Source: JAHEEL01 sp942491345
GTDB taxonomy: Bacteria > Actinomycetota > Acidimicrobiia > Spongiisociales > UBA5794
Direction: 5' to 3'
Length of the DNA stretch: 64,000 bases
NCBI GenBank assembly: GCA_942491345.1
Contig: CALOAN010000053.1
Location: forward strand, 1-64,000
Position numbers and translations under genes: made by a program. Position 1 is the first letter of the stretch. Every line of letters starts with the position of its first letter. Of this stretch, positions 31,069-39,409 are shown piece by piece. Under the pieces are notes generated by a model. It was not told the origin of the DNA and did not search any database. It was given only the letters and a program-made list of their open reading frames with translations.

Positions 31069-31778
31069 TGAGTTCAGCCCCGCTGCGATCAGCTCGCACC
31101 CGCAGTATCGGGGAGGTCATCAACCTCCTGAAACCCGAGTATTCGGATGTCACGGTGTCAAAGCTGCGATTCCTCGAGAGCCAAGGACTCGTCCAACCGA
31201 GCCGGTCCGCCTCCGGGTATCGCGTCTTCACCGAAGAAGACGTGCGCCGTATCGAATACGTGCTCAAAGAGCAACGAGACCACTACCTGCCGCTCAAAGT
31301 GATCAAGTCGAAGCTCGCTGCGTGGGAGCACGGCGAAGAGTCGCCGGTCGCTCCAGAGACGGGGCCACCGCCGGAGGCCTACTTCGCAACATCGGGCGTT
31401 TCGCTGACGCCGGCAGAACTGATGCGTTCTTCCGGGTTGTCTGCCCACCAGCTCGCGAGCCTGATCGAAGTTGGCATTCTCGAGCCGATGCAGCTTCCCG
31501 ACGGCTCCGACGTGTTTCGGGATCACGACCTCACGATTGCTCGCGCGGCCCACCGTCTCCTCGGTCATGGTCTCGAGGTGCGGCACCTCCGCTCGATCAG
31601 ACTCGCCGCCGACCGTCAGACCGACCTGCTCGGTCAGCTCGTGGCTCCGCTGCTCCGTCACCGCAATCCGGACAATCGGCACCAAGCAGCGGAGACGCTC
31701 GCCGACTGTTCACAAGCTGCGGCATTACTCCAAGAAAGTATCACTCGGGGTAGGCTTCGGAACCTCCTCGAACGATGA
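31068..31778 (+). CDS. ftsR: MerR-family regulator FtsR
   Basis: Transcription factor of 236 residues. It starts RSIGEVINLLKPEYSDVTVS and KLRFLESQGLVQPSRSASGYR, the MerR winged helix, and has a long C-terminal effector/dimer region (ELMRSSGLSAHQLASLIEVG). The position after garA matches Rv1828 and corynebacterial FtsR, which activates ftsZ. ATG 31068 overlaps the garA stop by ATGA, so the two are translationally coupled. The frame opens further upstream, but that part lies inside garA. Confidence 0.88.
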   Translation: MSSAPLRSARTRSIGEVINLLKPEYSDVTVSKLRFLESQGLVQPSRSASGYRVFTEEDVRRIEYVLKEQRDHYLPLKVIKSKLAAWEHGEESPVAPETGPPPEAYFATSGVSLTPAELMRSSGLSAHQLASLIEVGILEPMQLPDGSDVFRDHDLTIARAAHRLLGHGLEVRHLRSIRLAADRQTDLLGQLVAPLLRHRNPDNRHQAAETLADCSQAAALLQESITRGRLRNLLER

Positions 31779-32827
31779 TTTCAGCAGTCGCCACTTCCCT
31801 CGTTTTCGCGCTCCTCGCGTCGGCCGGCCCGTTCCCAACGGCTCCGACCGACGCGGTTGCGCCTCAACCGCCTCCGAAGGTGAGCGCCGCATCGTGGGCG
31901 GTCTATGACGAGACGGCAGACGTGATGCTTGCCACGTGGAATCTGAACGAACAGCGACCGATGGCTTCGGTTACGAAGGTCCTCACGGCCATGATCGTGA
32001 TCGACAACGTCGATCTCGAAGAAGTTGTCACCGTTCCCTCTTCCGCCACATCGAGTCGCGGGTCCAGTGCCGGTCTCGTAGCGGGGGAGCAGTGGACGGT
32101 CTACGACCTGCTTGTGGCAATGCTCGTGCGTTCCGGCAACGACGCTGCCCTCACGCTGGCGTCGCACGTCGGCGACGGGGACGTCGACGCCTTTGTCGCC
32201 ATGATGAACGATCGAGCGGCAGAGCTCGGCATGGACGATTCGAGCTTCGCGAACCCCAACGGACTTGACCACGCCGATCACTATTCGACGGCGAACGATC
32301 TCGTGAAGCTCACGGTGGCCTCGCTCGAGTATCCGGTGATTCAGCAGATTGCGCGTATCAAGACAATCAAGATGCCCGCCGACCCAACCGGGAAGGTGCG
32401 ACAGGTCAACAACACCAACCGGCTGCTGGGAACCTATCCCGGCGTGGTCGGACTGAAGACGGGCGACACACCATTTGCCGACAAGGTGCTGCTCGGCGTC
32501 ACGGAACGCGGACAGCGAAGGATCGTGACGGTTGTGATGGGATCAGACGATCACTTCACGGACAGCCGCGAACTCATCGATTGGGCGTACGGCACATACG
32601 GCCTGCACGACCGATGGCTTCGCCCGTTCTTCTCGGAACAGGGGGGCGGCGCCGTAGTCGCCGAAGATCTGGGTCTGACGGAGTCTGAGGAACGAAGGCT
32701 CGGAGCGATGCCGAGGATCGACGACGGCCGCTGGCGCATGTCGGCCCTGACCGACTTGCCGAAGGCGGCGCTCATCACGGAGTGGCTCAAAGCCGCGTTG
32801 CCGAGCATCGTCGGGGGTGATGGATGA
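31775..32827 (+). CDS. D-alanyl-D-alanine carboxypeptidase (DacC/PBP5-like)
   Basis: Serine peptidase S11 of 350 residues that trims peptidoglycan stem peptides outside the membrane. It has a signal peptide (MISAVATSLVFALLASAG) and the three motifs S65-VTK (MASVTKVLTA), S120-GN (LVRSGNDAA) and K228-TG (GLKTGDTPF). The C-terminal PBP5 beta domain is short or absent. ATG 31775 overlaps the ftsR stop, so it is in the same operon. Confidence 0.92.
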   Translation: MISAVATSLVFALLASAGPFPTAPTDAVAPQPPPKVSAASWAVYDETADVMLATWNLNEQRPMASVTKVLTAMIVIDNVDLEEVVTVPSSATSSRGSSAGLVAGEQWTVYDLLVAMLVRSGNDAALTLASHVGDGDVDAFVAMMNDRAAELGMDDSSFANPNGLDHADHYSTANDLVKLTVASLEYPVIQQIARIKTIKMPADPTGKVRQVNNTNRLLGTYPGVVGLKTGDTPFADKVLLGVTERGQRRIVTVVMGSDDHFTDSRELIDWAYGTYGLHDRWLRPFFSEQGGGAVVAEDLGLTESEERRLGAMPRIDDGRWRMSALTDLPKAALITEWLKAALPSIVGGDG

Positions 32828-33405
32828 ACGATCCTTTCGTCGAAGTCATCGATCGGGAGACCCTCCAGAGCCGAGTGGCCGAACTCGGGCGGGAGATCAC
32901 CGGAACCATGGTCGAGGACGATCCAGTGGTTGTCGGCGTACTCAAGGGATCAGTCCCTTTTCTGACCGACCTCACGAGGCACCTGCCGCTGACCGTCGAG
33001 ATCGACTTCCTGAACCTGACCCGGTTCGGTCGCGAGGGGCGCGTCTCGATCGCCATGGACCTTTCCGTTTCGGTGGAGGGCCGCGCGGTGCTGATCGTCG
33101 AGGACATCGTCGACACCGGATTAACGCTCGCAACACTCCGCAAGATGCTCGTGGCGAGAGGCGCGTCGAGTGTCACGACCGTTGCGCTGCTCGACAAGTC
33201 GACGCGGAGGATTGTCGACGTTCCCGTGGAGCACCGCGGGTTCGACGTTGGAGATGAGTTCCTCCTCGGCTATGGAATGGACTGGCAGGGCCGCTATAGG
33301 AACGTTCCGTCGATCTGGGCGGTGATGGACCTCTCAGTTCTGACTTCAGATCCCGACGCATTCCGACGCCACGCGTTCCGACAGGTCAAAGGCTCGGTCG
33401 GCTGA
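32824..33405 (+). CDS. hpt: Hypoxanthine phosphoribosyltransferase
   Basis: Purine salvage enzyme of 193 residues converting hypoxanthine or guanine with PRPP to IMP or GMP. The PRPP loop is VLIVEDIVDTGLTLATL, with GVLKGSVPFLTDL before it and EHRGFDVGDEFLLGYGMDW after it, the usual Hpt order. ATG 32824 overlaps the carboxypeptidase stop. It is the last gene of the garA operon, because a new promoter precedes the nuclease gene. Confidence 0.95.
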   Translation: MNDPFVEVIDRETLQSRVAELGREITGTMVEDDPVVVGVLKGSVPFLTDLTRHLPLTVEIDFLNLTRFGREGRVSIAMDLSVSVEGRAVLIVEDIVDTGLTLATLRKMLVARGASSVTTVALLDKSTRRIVDVPVEHRGFDVGDEFLLGYGMDWQGRYRNVPSIWAVMDLSVLTSDPDAFRRHAFRQVKGSVG

Positions 33406-33420
33406 CCTACCTTCCGGTGA

Positions 33421-33426
33421 TAGGCT
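33421..33426 (+). promoter_or_regulatory. -10 box of a leaderless promoter
   Basis: TAGGCT followed by six bases (GAGTTC) and ATG 33433. Confidence 0.5.
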
Positions 33427-33432
33427 GAGTTC

Positions 33433-33933
33433 ATGAGCGAACGGGTTCCCATGGAAGTGATTGGTGTTCGCATCGAATTGCCGACCAACACCCCGATCCT
33501 GCTGTTGCGCGAACGCGACGGGCGGCGCTTCCTGCCGATCTGGATCGGGACCCCCGAGGCGACGGCGATCGCACTAGCGCTCGAGGGTGTTGAGACGGCT
33601 CGGCCGCTCACCCACGATCTCATGAAGTCCCTCATCGATGCCCTTGGGGCAGACATCGAACGGGTGGATGTCACGTCGCTCGACGAAGGTACGTTCTATG
33701 CGGATCTCGTCATCGAGAGCGACGGCGAGCAGTTGACGATTTCCTCGCGCCCCTCGGATGCGATCGCGCTCGCGACCCGTACTGGTTCCCCGGTGTTCGC
33801 GTCGAGGGAACTGCTCGACGAGGCCGGCGTTGAGATCCACGATGACACGGAAGAAGAGGAGATCGAGCGGTTCCGGGAATTCCTCGACGATGTGACCGCC
33901 GAGGACTTCTTCGAGTCGGGCCCGAATTCCTGA
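33433..33933 (+). CDS. Bifunctional nuclease family protein (DUF151)
   Basis: Protein of 166 residues. MEVIGVRIELPTNTPILLLRE, then LPIWIGTPEATAIALALEGVE, RPLTHDLMKSLIDALGADIE and ISSRPSDAIALATRTGSPVFA is the complete DUF151 core; an acidic UVR-like tail follows (TEEEEIERFREFLDDV). Plant members have RNase and DNase activity; the bacterial role is not settled. It is homologous by position and sequence to Rv1829. It has its own leaderless promoter. Confidence 0.93.
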   Translation: MSERVPMEVIGVRIELPTNTPILLLRERDGRRFLPIWIGTPEATAIALALEGVETARPLTHDLMKSLIDALGADIERVDVTSLDEGTFYADLVIESDGEQLTISSRPSDAIALATRTGSPVFASRELLDEAGVEIHDDTEEEEIERFREFLDDVTAEDFFESGPNS

Positions 33934-33945
33934 GCTCGCGTCGAC

Positions 33946-33954
33946 TTATCCACA
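33946..33954 (+). promoter_or_regulatory. DnaA-box-like sequence
   Basis: TTATCCACA is a perfect match to the DnaA box TTATNCACA. It lies eight bases before the -35 of the MerR promoter. A single box may tie this promoter to DnaA but can occur by chance. Confidence 0.4.
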
Positions 33955-33961
33955 AGGGTTG

Positions 33962-33991
33962 TTGACAACACCGCCCGGCCGGTCCTAGTTT
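33962..33991 (+). promoter_or_regulatory. Sigma-70-type promoter of the MerR gene
   Basis: TTGACA (33962-33967), an 18-base spacer and TAGTTT (33986-33991) upstream of the MerR gene at 34059. The transcript would have a leader of about 60 bases. Confidence 0.55.
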
Positions 33992-34016
33992 CACCACCGT
34001 AGTTCAGCTGGCGGAA

Positions 34017-34030
34017 TTACATTGATGTAA
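34017..34030. promoter_or_regulatory. Palindromic operator, probably MerR autoregulation
   Basis: TTACAT-TG-ATGTAA is a perfect inverted repeat with a 2-base centre. It lies downstream of the promoter, 28 bases before the MerR start. MerR-family regulators bind such dyads and the homologous mycobacterial genes are known to bind their own promoters; binding here is inferred. Confidence 0.5.
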
Positions 34031-34058
34031 GCTGGGCGAGCCGGGAGGCAGACACAAG

Positions 34059-34556
34059 ATGGTGGACAGCAGGCTGGACCAGGTCACCGAGGGGTATCGA
34101 GCCCCACAAGTATGCAGCTTGGTCGGCATCACGTATCGTCAGCTCGACTACTGGGCCCGTACCGGGCTCATCACACCGTCGCTGCAGCGGGCCGCCGGCT
34201 CGGGGAGCCAGCGGCTCTACGCCTTCCCCGATATCGTCCAACTCAAGGTGGTCAAACGCCTGTTGGATGCAGGAATGTCGCTGAAGAAGATTCGGAAAGC
34301 GATGGACATCCTTCGCGAGGAGTTGGCCTCCGAGGCTCCACTGTCCGACGTCACGCTGCTCTCTGATGGCAAGACCATCTACGCGGCGCACAGTCCGTCC
34401 GAGGTGGTTGACGTTTTTCGTGGGGGCCAAGGGGTCTTCGGGATCGCGGTAGGGCCCGTTCAGGAGGAGCTCGTCGGTGAGATTCACCGGCTATTCCCGG
34501 ACCGCGCGATTCCGGGCAGTCACGAGGTAGAGGCATCAACGGCAGCGGTTCACTGA
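34059..34556 (+). CDS. MerR-family regulator (Rv1830/ResR-like)
   Basis: Transcription factor of 165 residues. The MerR winged helix is YRAPQVCSLVGITYRQLDYW, ARTGLITPSLQ and RLYAFPDIVQLKVVKRLLDAGMSLKKIRKAM. The C-terminal part (LSDGKTIYAAHSPSEVVDVF, GVFGIAVGPVQEEL) matches the second MerR protein that follows DUF151 in Actinomycetota (Rv1830). ATG 34059 has GGGAGG upstream. A strong promoter and a TTACAT dyad precede it. The stop overlaps the CTG start of the next gene. Confidence 0.92.
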   Translation: MVDSRLDQVTEGYRAPQVCSLVGITYRQLDYWARTGLITPSLQRAAGSGSQRLYAFPDIVQLKVVKRLLDAGMSLKKIRKAMDILREELASEAPLSDVTLLSDGKTIYAAHSPSEVVDVFRGGQGVFGIAVGPVQEELVGEIHRLFPDRAIPGSHEVEASTAAVH

Positions 34557-34990
34557 CGGACGACCTTCTCGCAGGGCCGGCGGACGACGTCGACTTCGCC
34601 CATTCGAGCGAGAGGGAGTTCGCGCGGCTTCTGGACTTCTACGGCGTTGTCTGGGAGTACGAACCGCGGGCGTTCGCGATCGAGTGGGATGCCGGCGGAG
34701 CCGTCGCCAAACAATTCCGACCGGATTTCTATCTGCCGGAGGACGATCTCTACATCGAGATCACCACGATGAACCAGAAGCTGGTCACCAAGAAGAACCG
34801 GAAGATTCGACGCCTTCGGGAGCTTTATCCGGATGTCCGCTGCAAGGTCTTCTATCAGCGGGACTTCCACAACCTATTGGTGAAGTATGGACTCGAGGAG
34901 CCGGGGGACGTGGCGCTGCCGGAGGCGCCGACCCGAATACCCGGGCCGCCGGAAGTCGTCAACCTCTCCGCGCAGACCGACGCCGTTTAG
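34553..34990 (+). CDS. Conserved nuclease-like protein with a non-standard start
   Basis: Protein of about 145 residues: SSEREFARLLDFYGVVWEYEP, FRPDFYLPEDDLYIEITTMN, TKKNRKIRRLRELYPDV. The D-x(n)-E-I-T pattern (PDFYLPEDDLYIEITT) is PD-(D/E)xK nuclease-like, and the same protein follows the MerR gene in many Actinomycetota. In this frame there is no ATG, GTG or TTG between the upstream stop (34478-34480) and ATG 34769, which is inside the conserved domain. CTG 34553, overlapping the MerR stop (CTGA), is the best start. The function is unproven. Confidence 0.7.
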   Translation: MTDDLLAGPADDVDFAHSSEREFARLLDFYGVVWEYEPRAFAIEWDAGGAVAKQFRPDFYLPEDDLYIEITTMNQKLVTKKNRKIRRLRELYPDVRCKVFYQRDFHNLLVKYGLEEPGDVALPEAPTRIPGPPEVVNLSAQTDAV

Positions 34991-35169
34991 GCCCTCGCGG
35001 CGCGGGGCGATTGCACCGTACCCAGGGGTGTAGACCTACCTTTCGGAGTCTCCCGGCCCCGGTGCGAGCAAGCCTTGTTCCGCGCTCTCACGACGTCATA
35101 GAGGCCGTGGCGAACCCTGGGTACGTGGTGTTCGCTAGCCTGAGCGGGCCCCGACAGTTGGAGAAGACC

Positions 35170-36219
35170 GTGGCCGAATCACCGCTGCATGACCTCCACG
35201 CCGAGCTCGGTGCCCGTTTCACGGACTTCGGCGGCTGGACGATGCCCGTCCAGTATGAGGGTGTCATTGCTGAGCATCACACCGTACGCGACGCCGCAGG
35301 AGTGTTCGACGTCTCGCATCTCGGGCGTTTCCTCGTCGAGGGCCCGGGTGCAACCGAGCTCGTGCGCTCCCAGCTGTGCAACGACATCCTCAAGGTAGAT
35401 CCGGGGCGCGCGCAGTACAGCATGGCCCTCAATGACCGCGGCGGGGTGGTCGACGACGTGATTGTCTGGCGGCTCGGCGACGATCGATACTGGGTCATGC
35501 CGAACGGAACCAACTTCGACGACATCCTCGGTCGGTTCACCGACGACGCACCATCAGAAGCCGTGGTACGGCCGCTTCGCGCCGAGACGGCGCTCCTGGC
35601 CGTTCAGGGACCGAGCGCCGCATCCGTCGTTGAGACTGTGCTGGGGACGATGCCTGGGCGCTTCCGAATAGTCGAGGGCCGCTACCACGAGGACTGGTCG
35701 ATCGCTGCGGGAACCGGCTATACCGGGGAACGAGGTGCTGAGATCGCCGTTCCTGCCGATCGCGGCGCACAGCTCATGAAGGATCTGATCCATGCCGGCG
35801 CCGTTCCATGTGGGCTTGGCGCCCGCGACACGCTCCGGCTCGAAATGGGGTATCCGCTCTGGGGACAGGATCTCGACGAACAGACGACACCTCTTGAAGC
35901 CGGACTCGGATGGGTCATCGCGTGGGATCATGACTTCATCGGTCGAGGGGCTCTCCTGGAACAACGAGACTCCGGGCTCGAACGAACCCAGATCGCGATC
36001 TCGACCACCGGACGTGCCATCCCACGCCAGGGTTACGCCGTTCGATGCGGGGCGTCCACGGGCACCGTGACGAGCGGCAACTTCAGCCCGACACGTGGGC
36101 ACGGCATCGCGCTCGCCTACGTGTCGCCGCCCGTCGACAGGGATACTCCGGTTGAAGTTGAGATTCGCGGCTCGTGGCAGCCGGCGCAGATCGAGGAGCT
36201 CCCATTCATACCTCGGTGA
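35170..36219 (+). CDS. gcvT: Aminomethyltransferase (glycine cleavage T protein)
   Basis: Tetrahydrofolate-dependent T protein of 349 residues. It begins LHDLHAELGARFTDFGGWTM with the GcvT core FDVSHLGRFLVEGPGA and the C-terminal barrel (GYAVRCGASTGTVTSGNFSP). The folate-binding landmarks DVSHLG and TGYTGERGAEI are intact. GTG 35170 is chosen because TGGAGAAG lies just before it; the frame is open far upstream but that part overlaps the nuclease-like gene. The stop overlaps the next GTG (GTGA). Confidence 0.93.
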   Translation: MAESPLHDLHAELGARFTDFGGWTMPVQYEGVIAEHHTVRDAAGVFDVSHLGRFLVEGPGATELVRSQLCNDILKVDPGRAQYSMALNDRGGVVDDVIVWRLGDDRYWVMPNGTNFDDILGRFTDDAPSEAVVRPLRAETALLAVQGPSAASVVETVLGTMPGRFRIVEGRYHEDWSIAAGTGYTGERGAEIAVPADRGAQLMKDLIHAGAVPCGLGARDTLRLEMGYPLWGQDLDEQTTPLEAGLGWVIAWDHDFIGRGALLEQRDSGLERTQIAISTTGRAIPRQGYAVRCGASTGTVTSGNFSPTRGHGIALAYVSPPVDRDTPVEVEIRGSWQPAQIEELPFIPR

Positions 36220-36806
36220 TCGCAGACATCGTCGGCGCGAGCGGCGGTGGGCCGTTTGGATTCTCGCGAGCGTTGGCTCCGGAGATTCGGCGAGGACTCC
36301 GAGAATCCCCGGCTGCGGAAGAGCTCCCGGCCGTTCGCGGCCGCACGGTGATCCCGACCGCCTATCGGCATCCGGTTGTTGTCGGTCATCCGAACTACCT
36401 CGGAGTCTTTGAACGCGAGCCCGAACGTGCGATGCGGCTGGTCTATCTGACCGGGCTGTGGTCCGCGCTCCAACCGGTACCAGAGGGCGCGGCCATAGTT
36501 GTCGTGGCTCCGAGCCATCCGCGGCCTCTCGCGACGACCGCCCTTGACAAGGCCCGCGATCTTGCGAAACACGCACGGCAAATCCCCGGTGTTCATCTCG
36601 CGATCAGGCCTAGGAGCCCGATTCTCGTGTTGCTTCTGCCGAAGCCCATTGCAGGCAACGTGTTGCCCGAAACGGCCTGCGTTCTGAATGGTGCCTACCC
36701 CGAATTCCCGGGTGGTCTGAGGGTCGAGCTGACGCCGGATATGACCACGGTCGATGTCACCCGATATGCTGCGATCCTCGAGCAGGTCGTCAGCCAGGAG
36801 GCGTGA
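36216..36806 (+). CDS. Unknown protein of the gcvT-ppgK operon
   Basis: Protein of 196 residues starting MIADIVGASGGGPFGFSRAL, with later blocks TVIPTAYRHPVVVGHPNYLG and LVYLTGLWSALQPVPEGAAI, and ending with GGLRVELTPDMTTVDVTRYA. It is soluble with no TM segment or signal peptide. I do not recognise a family. It overlaps gcvT by GTGA and ppgK by a few bases, so its synthesis is tied to both. A role in one-carbon or sugar metabolism would be a guess. Confidence 0.75.
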   Translation: MIADIVGASGGGPFGFSRALAPEIRRGLRESPAAEELPAVRGRTVIPTAYRHPVVVGHPNYLGVFEREPERAMRLVYLTGLWSALQPVPEGAAIVVVAPSHPRPLATTALDKARDLAKHARQIPGVHLAIRPRSPILVLLLPKPIAGNVLPETACVLNGAYPEFPGGLRVELTPDMTTVDVTRYAAILEQVVSQEA

Positions 36807-36808
36807 GT

Positions 36809-37555
36809 GTGCAGGTGTTCGGCGTTGATATTGGTGGATCCGGCGTGAAGGGGGCCCCGGTCGACCTATCGACCGGGAAACTCGCCAAGAAGCGAACTCG
36901 CATTCCGACTCCAAAACCTTCAACACCCGACGCCGTGGCCGACGCGATCGTCGAGATCGTGGCGTCACACGGATGGGCGGGGCCGATTGGAGTGACGGTT
37001 CCGAGCGTCGTCATCAATGGAGTGGTTCAGACGGCGGCGAACATCGACCCGGGTTGGGTCGAGTGCGATGTGGCCCGGTTGCTCACCGGGCGCCTTGGGG
37101 TGCCGGTGACGGTGCTCAACGACGCGGATGCTGCCGGCCTCGCCGAAGTGACCTACGGGGCAGCGAAGGGAGAGACCGGTCTCGTGATCTTGCTCACGTT
37201 CGGAACCGGTATCGGAAGCGCCTATCTCCACCGCGGTCAACTCATTCCGAATACTGAGCTTGGCCACCTGGTCTTCAAAGGTATGCAGGCCGAACACTAC
37301 GCAGCAGGGCGTCTCGTGAAGCGAGGGGACCTCGAGATCGATTGGTGGGCGCAACGCGTTGACGAGGTACTCAACTACATCGAGGACCTGTTCTGGCCCG
37401 ACCTCTTCGTGTTCGGTGGGGGCATCTCGAAGCGATTCGAAACCTACTCACACTTCTTCACGACCCGTGCGCCGATCGTGCCGGCAGTTCTCAGAAACGA
37501 GGCGGGGATTGTGGGAGCCGCTCTCGCCGCAGCGAGAGGAGCCAACAATGGATGA
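36809..37555 (+). CDS. ppgK: Polyphosphate glucokinase (ROK family)
   Basis: Glucokinase of about 248 residues that uses polyphosphate and/or ATP to make glucose 6-phosphate, typical of Actinomycetota. The N-terminal phosphate loop is FGVDIGGSGVKGAPVD. The sugar and catalytic residues are in TVLNDADAAGLAE, then LLTFGTGIGSAY and IPNTELGHLVFKG. AGGAGG (36796-36801) places the start at GTG 36809; GTG 36803 overlaps the upstream stop and is also possible. It overlaps the lipase start by eight bases. Confidence 0.9.
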   Translation: MQVFGVDIGGSGVKGAPVDLSTGKLAKKRTRIPTPKPSTPDAVADAIVEIVASHGWAGPIGVTVPSVVINGVVQTAANIDPGWVECDVARLLTGRLGVPVTVLNDADAAGLAEVTYGAAKGETGLVILLTFGTGIGSAYLHRGQLIPNTELGHLVFKGMQAEHYAAGRLVKRGDLEIDWWAQRVDEVLNYIEDLFWPDLFVFGGGISKRFETYSHFFTTRAPIVPAVLRNEAGIVGAALAAARGANNG

Positions 37556-38369
37556 AACAACCGGGACATTCAGGGCGAAGGACGGTCTCGAGCTGTTCAC
37601 ACGGACATGGACCCCCGACGGCGACCCCAAGCGGGGGATGCTGATCGTTCACGGCATGGGCGAGCATTCCGGCCGCTATGAACACGTCGCCCGGTTCTTC
37701 GTGGAACGTGGCTATGAGGTATCTACATTCGATCTCCGCGGGCACGGCCGCTCGGGCGGCCCAAGAGCGCACGTAGGTTCGTTCGATGAATACGTGGAGG
37801 ATCTCCAGGGAGTGATCGAGTCCGGGCTCGTTAGAACGGATCTCCCCTGGGTGATCTACGGCCACTCACTCGGGGGGTTCATCTCGGCGTACTACCTCGG
37901 CGAGGACCGGCCACACCCGGACGCCGCCATTCTGTCGGCTCCACCCGTCGCTCCCGAAATACCCACGGCGCTGCGTACGGCGATTCAGGTACTCGGGCGC
38001 GTCGCACCGAAGGTCGCGTTGCCAAATCCATTCGCCGGCGACCAACTGTCTCGCGACGAAGCCGTCGGGGAGGCCTACTTCGCCGATCCGCTCGTGTACA
38101 CCAAGACGACGGCCGGGATGGCACTGCAAACGTTCCTCTATGCGCAGAAACGCAGCCTCGAGGTGATCAAGTCGATCACTACGCCGACGCTGGTCATCCA
38201 CGGCGCGGACGACACGCTCAACCTACCGTCCGCATCCGCGCCGCTGGGGTCCGTCGACTCGGTCGAGCGCAAGGTGTATCCCGGGCTCCGCCACGAGATG
38301 CACAACGAGCCTGAGCAAGCTCAAGTGTTGGCCGAAGTTGCGGCCTGGCTGGATTCGGCCCTGGCATAG
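37548..38369 (+). CDS. Monoacylglycerol lipase-like alpha/beta hydrolase
   Basis: Serine hydrolase of 273 residues. LIVHGMGEHSGRYEHVARFF is the monoglyceride lipase signature, the nucleophile is in IYGHSLGGFIS, and the rest of the triad lies in HGADDTLNLPSAS (Asp) and GLRHEMHNEP (His). It is cytosolic, and the lid region resembles mycobacterial Rv0183. ATG 37548 has AGAGGAGCC upstream. Its 3' end overlaps the convergent adenosine deaminase gene by 49 bases. Confidence 0.9.
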   Translation: MDETTGTFRAKDGLELFTRTWTPDGDPKRGMLIVHGMGEHSGRYEHVARFFVERGYEVSTFDLRGHGRSGGPRAHVGSFDEYVEDLQGVIESGLVRTDLPWVIYGHSLGGFISAYYLGEDRPHPDAAILSAPPVAPEIPTALRTAIQVLGRVAPKVALPNPFAGDQLSRDEAVGEAYFADPLVYTKTTAGMALQTFLYAQKRSLEVIKSITTPTLVIHGADDTLNLPSASAPLGSVDSVERKVYPGLRHEMHNEPEQAQVLAEVAAWLDSALA

Positions 38370-39397
38370 GCGGGACGCACGACATCGTCGATGAGGCGGC
38401 GTCGTATCGGCCAGTCGCCGAAACCAGCCTCGACGGCGTTGACGGTGACGGCCAAGAGATCGGCGAGGCCGAGGTCGAACGTTGCGGCAGCGAGCTCGTA
38501 CTCGTCGGCAAGCGTGATACCACTCATGAGACGATTGTCGGTGTTGATCGACACGTTGAAGCCGCTGCGGTAGAGCGCACCAAATGGGTGCTCTGAAGCC
38601 GAGGGGAATGCCGACGTATTCAGGTTGGACGTGACCGCAACTTCCAAGGGAATCCGATGGTCTCGAAGGCGCCTCGCGAGCGGCGCTAGTTCAGTGATCG
38701 TCTGGCCGTCGAAGTTGGTCTCTTCGGCGATCTGCACCCCATGACCGATCCGCGTCGCGCCACACCGCGCGACCGCCCGCCAGATGGACTCCGCGCTGTC
38801 GGCCTCACCGGCGTGGATCGTCAGGCCGAGGCCAGCGTCACGTGCGAGTCGGCACGCCGCAAGGTGATCGTCGGCCGGAAATCCGGCTTCCGGACCTGCG
38901 AGATCGAACGCGACCAGCCCGCGATCGAGATAAGGGATTGCCGCGCGGACCACTTCCATCGAATCCGTTTCGTTGCGGAGAGCGGCAGCTATGCCATAGA
39001 GCACGATGCCGGTCTCGCGTTGTGCGGCATCCAGACCGTCGAGGACCGCTTCGATCGCGGCTTCTCTGCTCAGGCCGTGGATCATGTGCAGGCTCGGGCC
39101 GAATCGGATCTCGGCGTAGACAGCGCCCTGCGCTGCAAGGTCCACGCCCGCCTCGTAGGCCGTCCTCTGGATCGCAACCTCGGTGCACATAACTGCAACG
39201 GTGTGCTCGAACGCCTCGAGATACCGCTCGAGGGAGCCGGAACGACCTTGATCGAACCAATCGGTGAGGGTGTCCACATCATCTGCGGGTAGGTCCGTAT
39301 AGCCGTATTCGTCGGCGAGCTCGAGAATCGTCGCGACGCGAAGACCACCGTCAAGGTGATCGTGCAGCACAGCCTTGGGGAGCGATCGGGTGTCCAT
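38321..39397 (-). CDS. add: Adenosine deaminase
   Basis: Zinc enzyme of 358 residues converting adenosine to inosine. Metal and catalytic residues are seen in LHDHLDGGLR (HxH), TIHAGEADSA (His and Glu), ATRIGHGVQI and INTDNRLMSG (Asp). It starts at ATG 39397 behind TAGTCT and six bases, so the mRNA is probably leaderless. The C terminus (about the last 16 codons) lies opposite the end of the lipase gene. Confidence 0.95.
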   Translation of the reverse strand: MDTRSLPKAVLHDHLDGGLRVATILELADEYGYTDLPADDVDTLTDWFDQGRSGSLERYLEAFEHTVAVMCTEVAIQRTAYEAGVDLAAQGAVYAEIRFGPSLHMIHGLSREAAIEAVLDGLDAAQRETGIVLYGIAAALRNETDSMEVVRAAIPYLDRGLVAFDLAGPEAGFPADDHLAACRLARDAGLGLTIHAGEADSAESIWRAVARCGATRIGHGVQIAEETNFDGQTITELAPLARRLRDHRIPLEVAVTSNLNTSAFPSASEHPFGALYRSGFNVSINTDNRLMSGITLADEYELAAATFDLGLADLLAVTVNAVEAGFGDWPIRRRLIDDVVRPAYARAESSQAATSANT

Positions 39398-39403
39398 GGT
39401 GGG

Positions 39404-39409
39404 AGACTA
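39404..39409 (-). promoter_or_regulatory. -10 box of the leaderless add promoter
   Basis: On the minus strand TAGTCT, then CCCACC, then ATG 39397. The box spans the stop region of the upstream acetyltransferase gene. Confidence 0.55.

Noticed and set aside
34684..35169. Long upstream extension of gcvT
   Set aside because: It runs through the nuclease-like gene in another frame and lacks a start signal; family members start near GTG 35170.
34991..35169. Glycine riboswitch before gcvT
   Set aside because: The conserved glycine aptamer cores are not visible in this 179-base gap.
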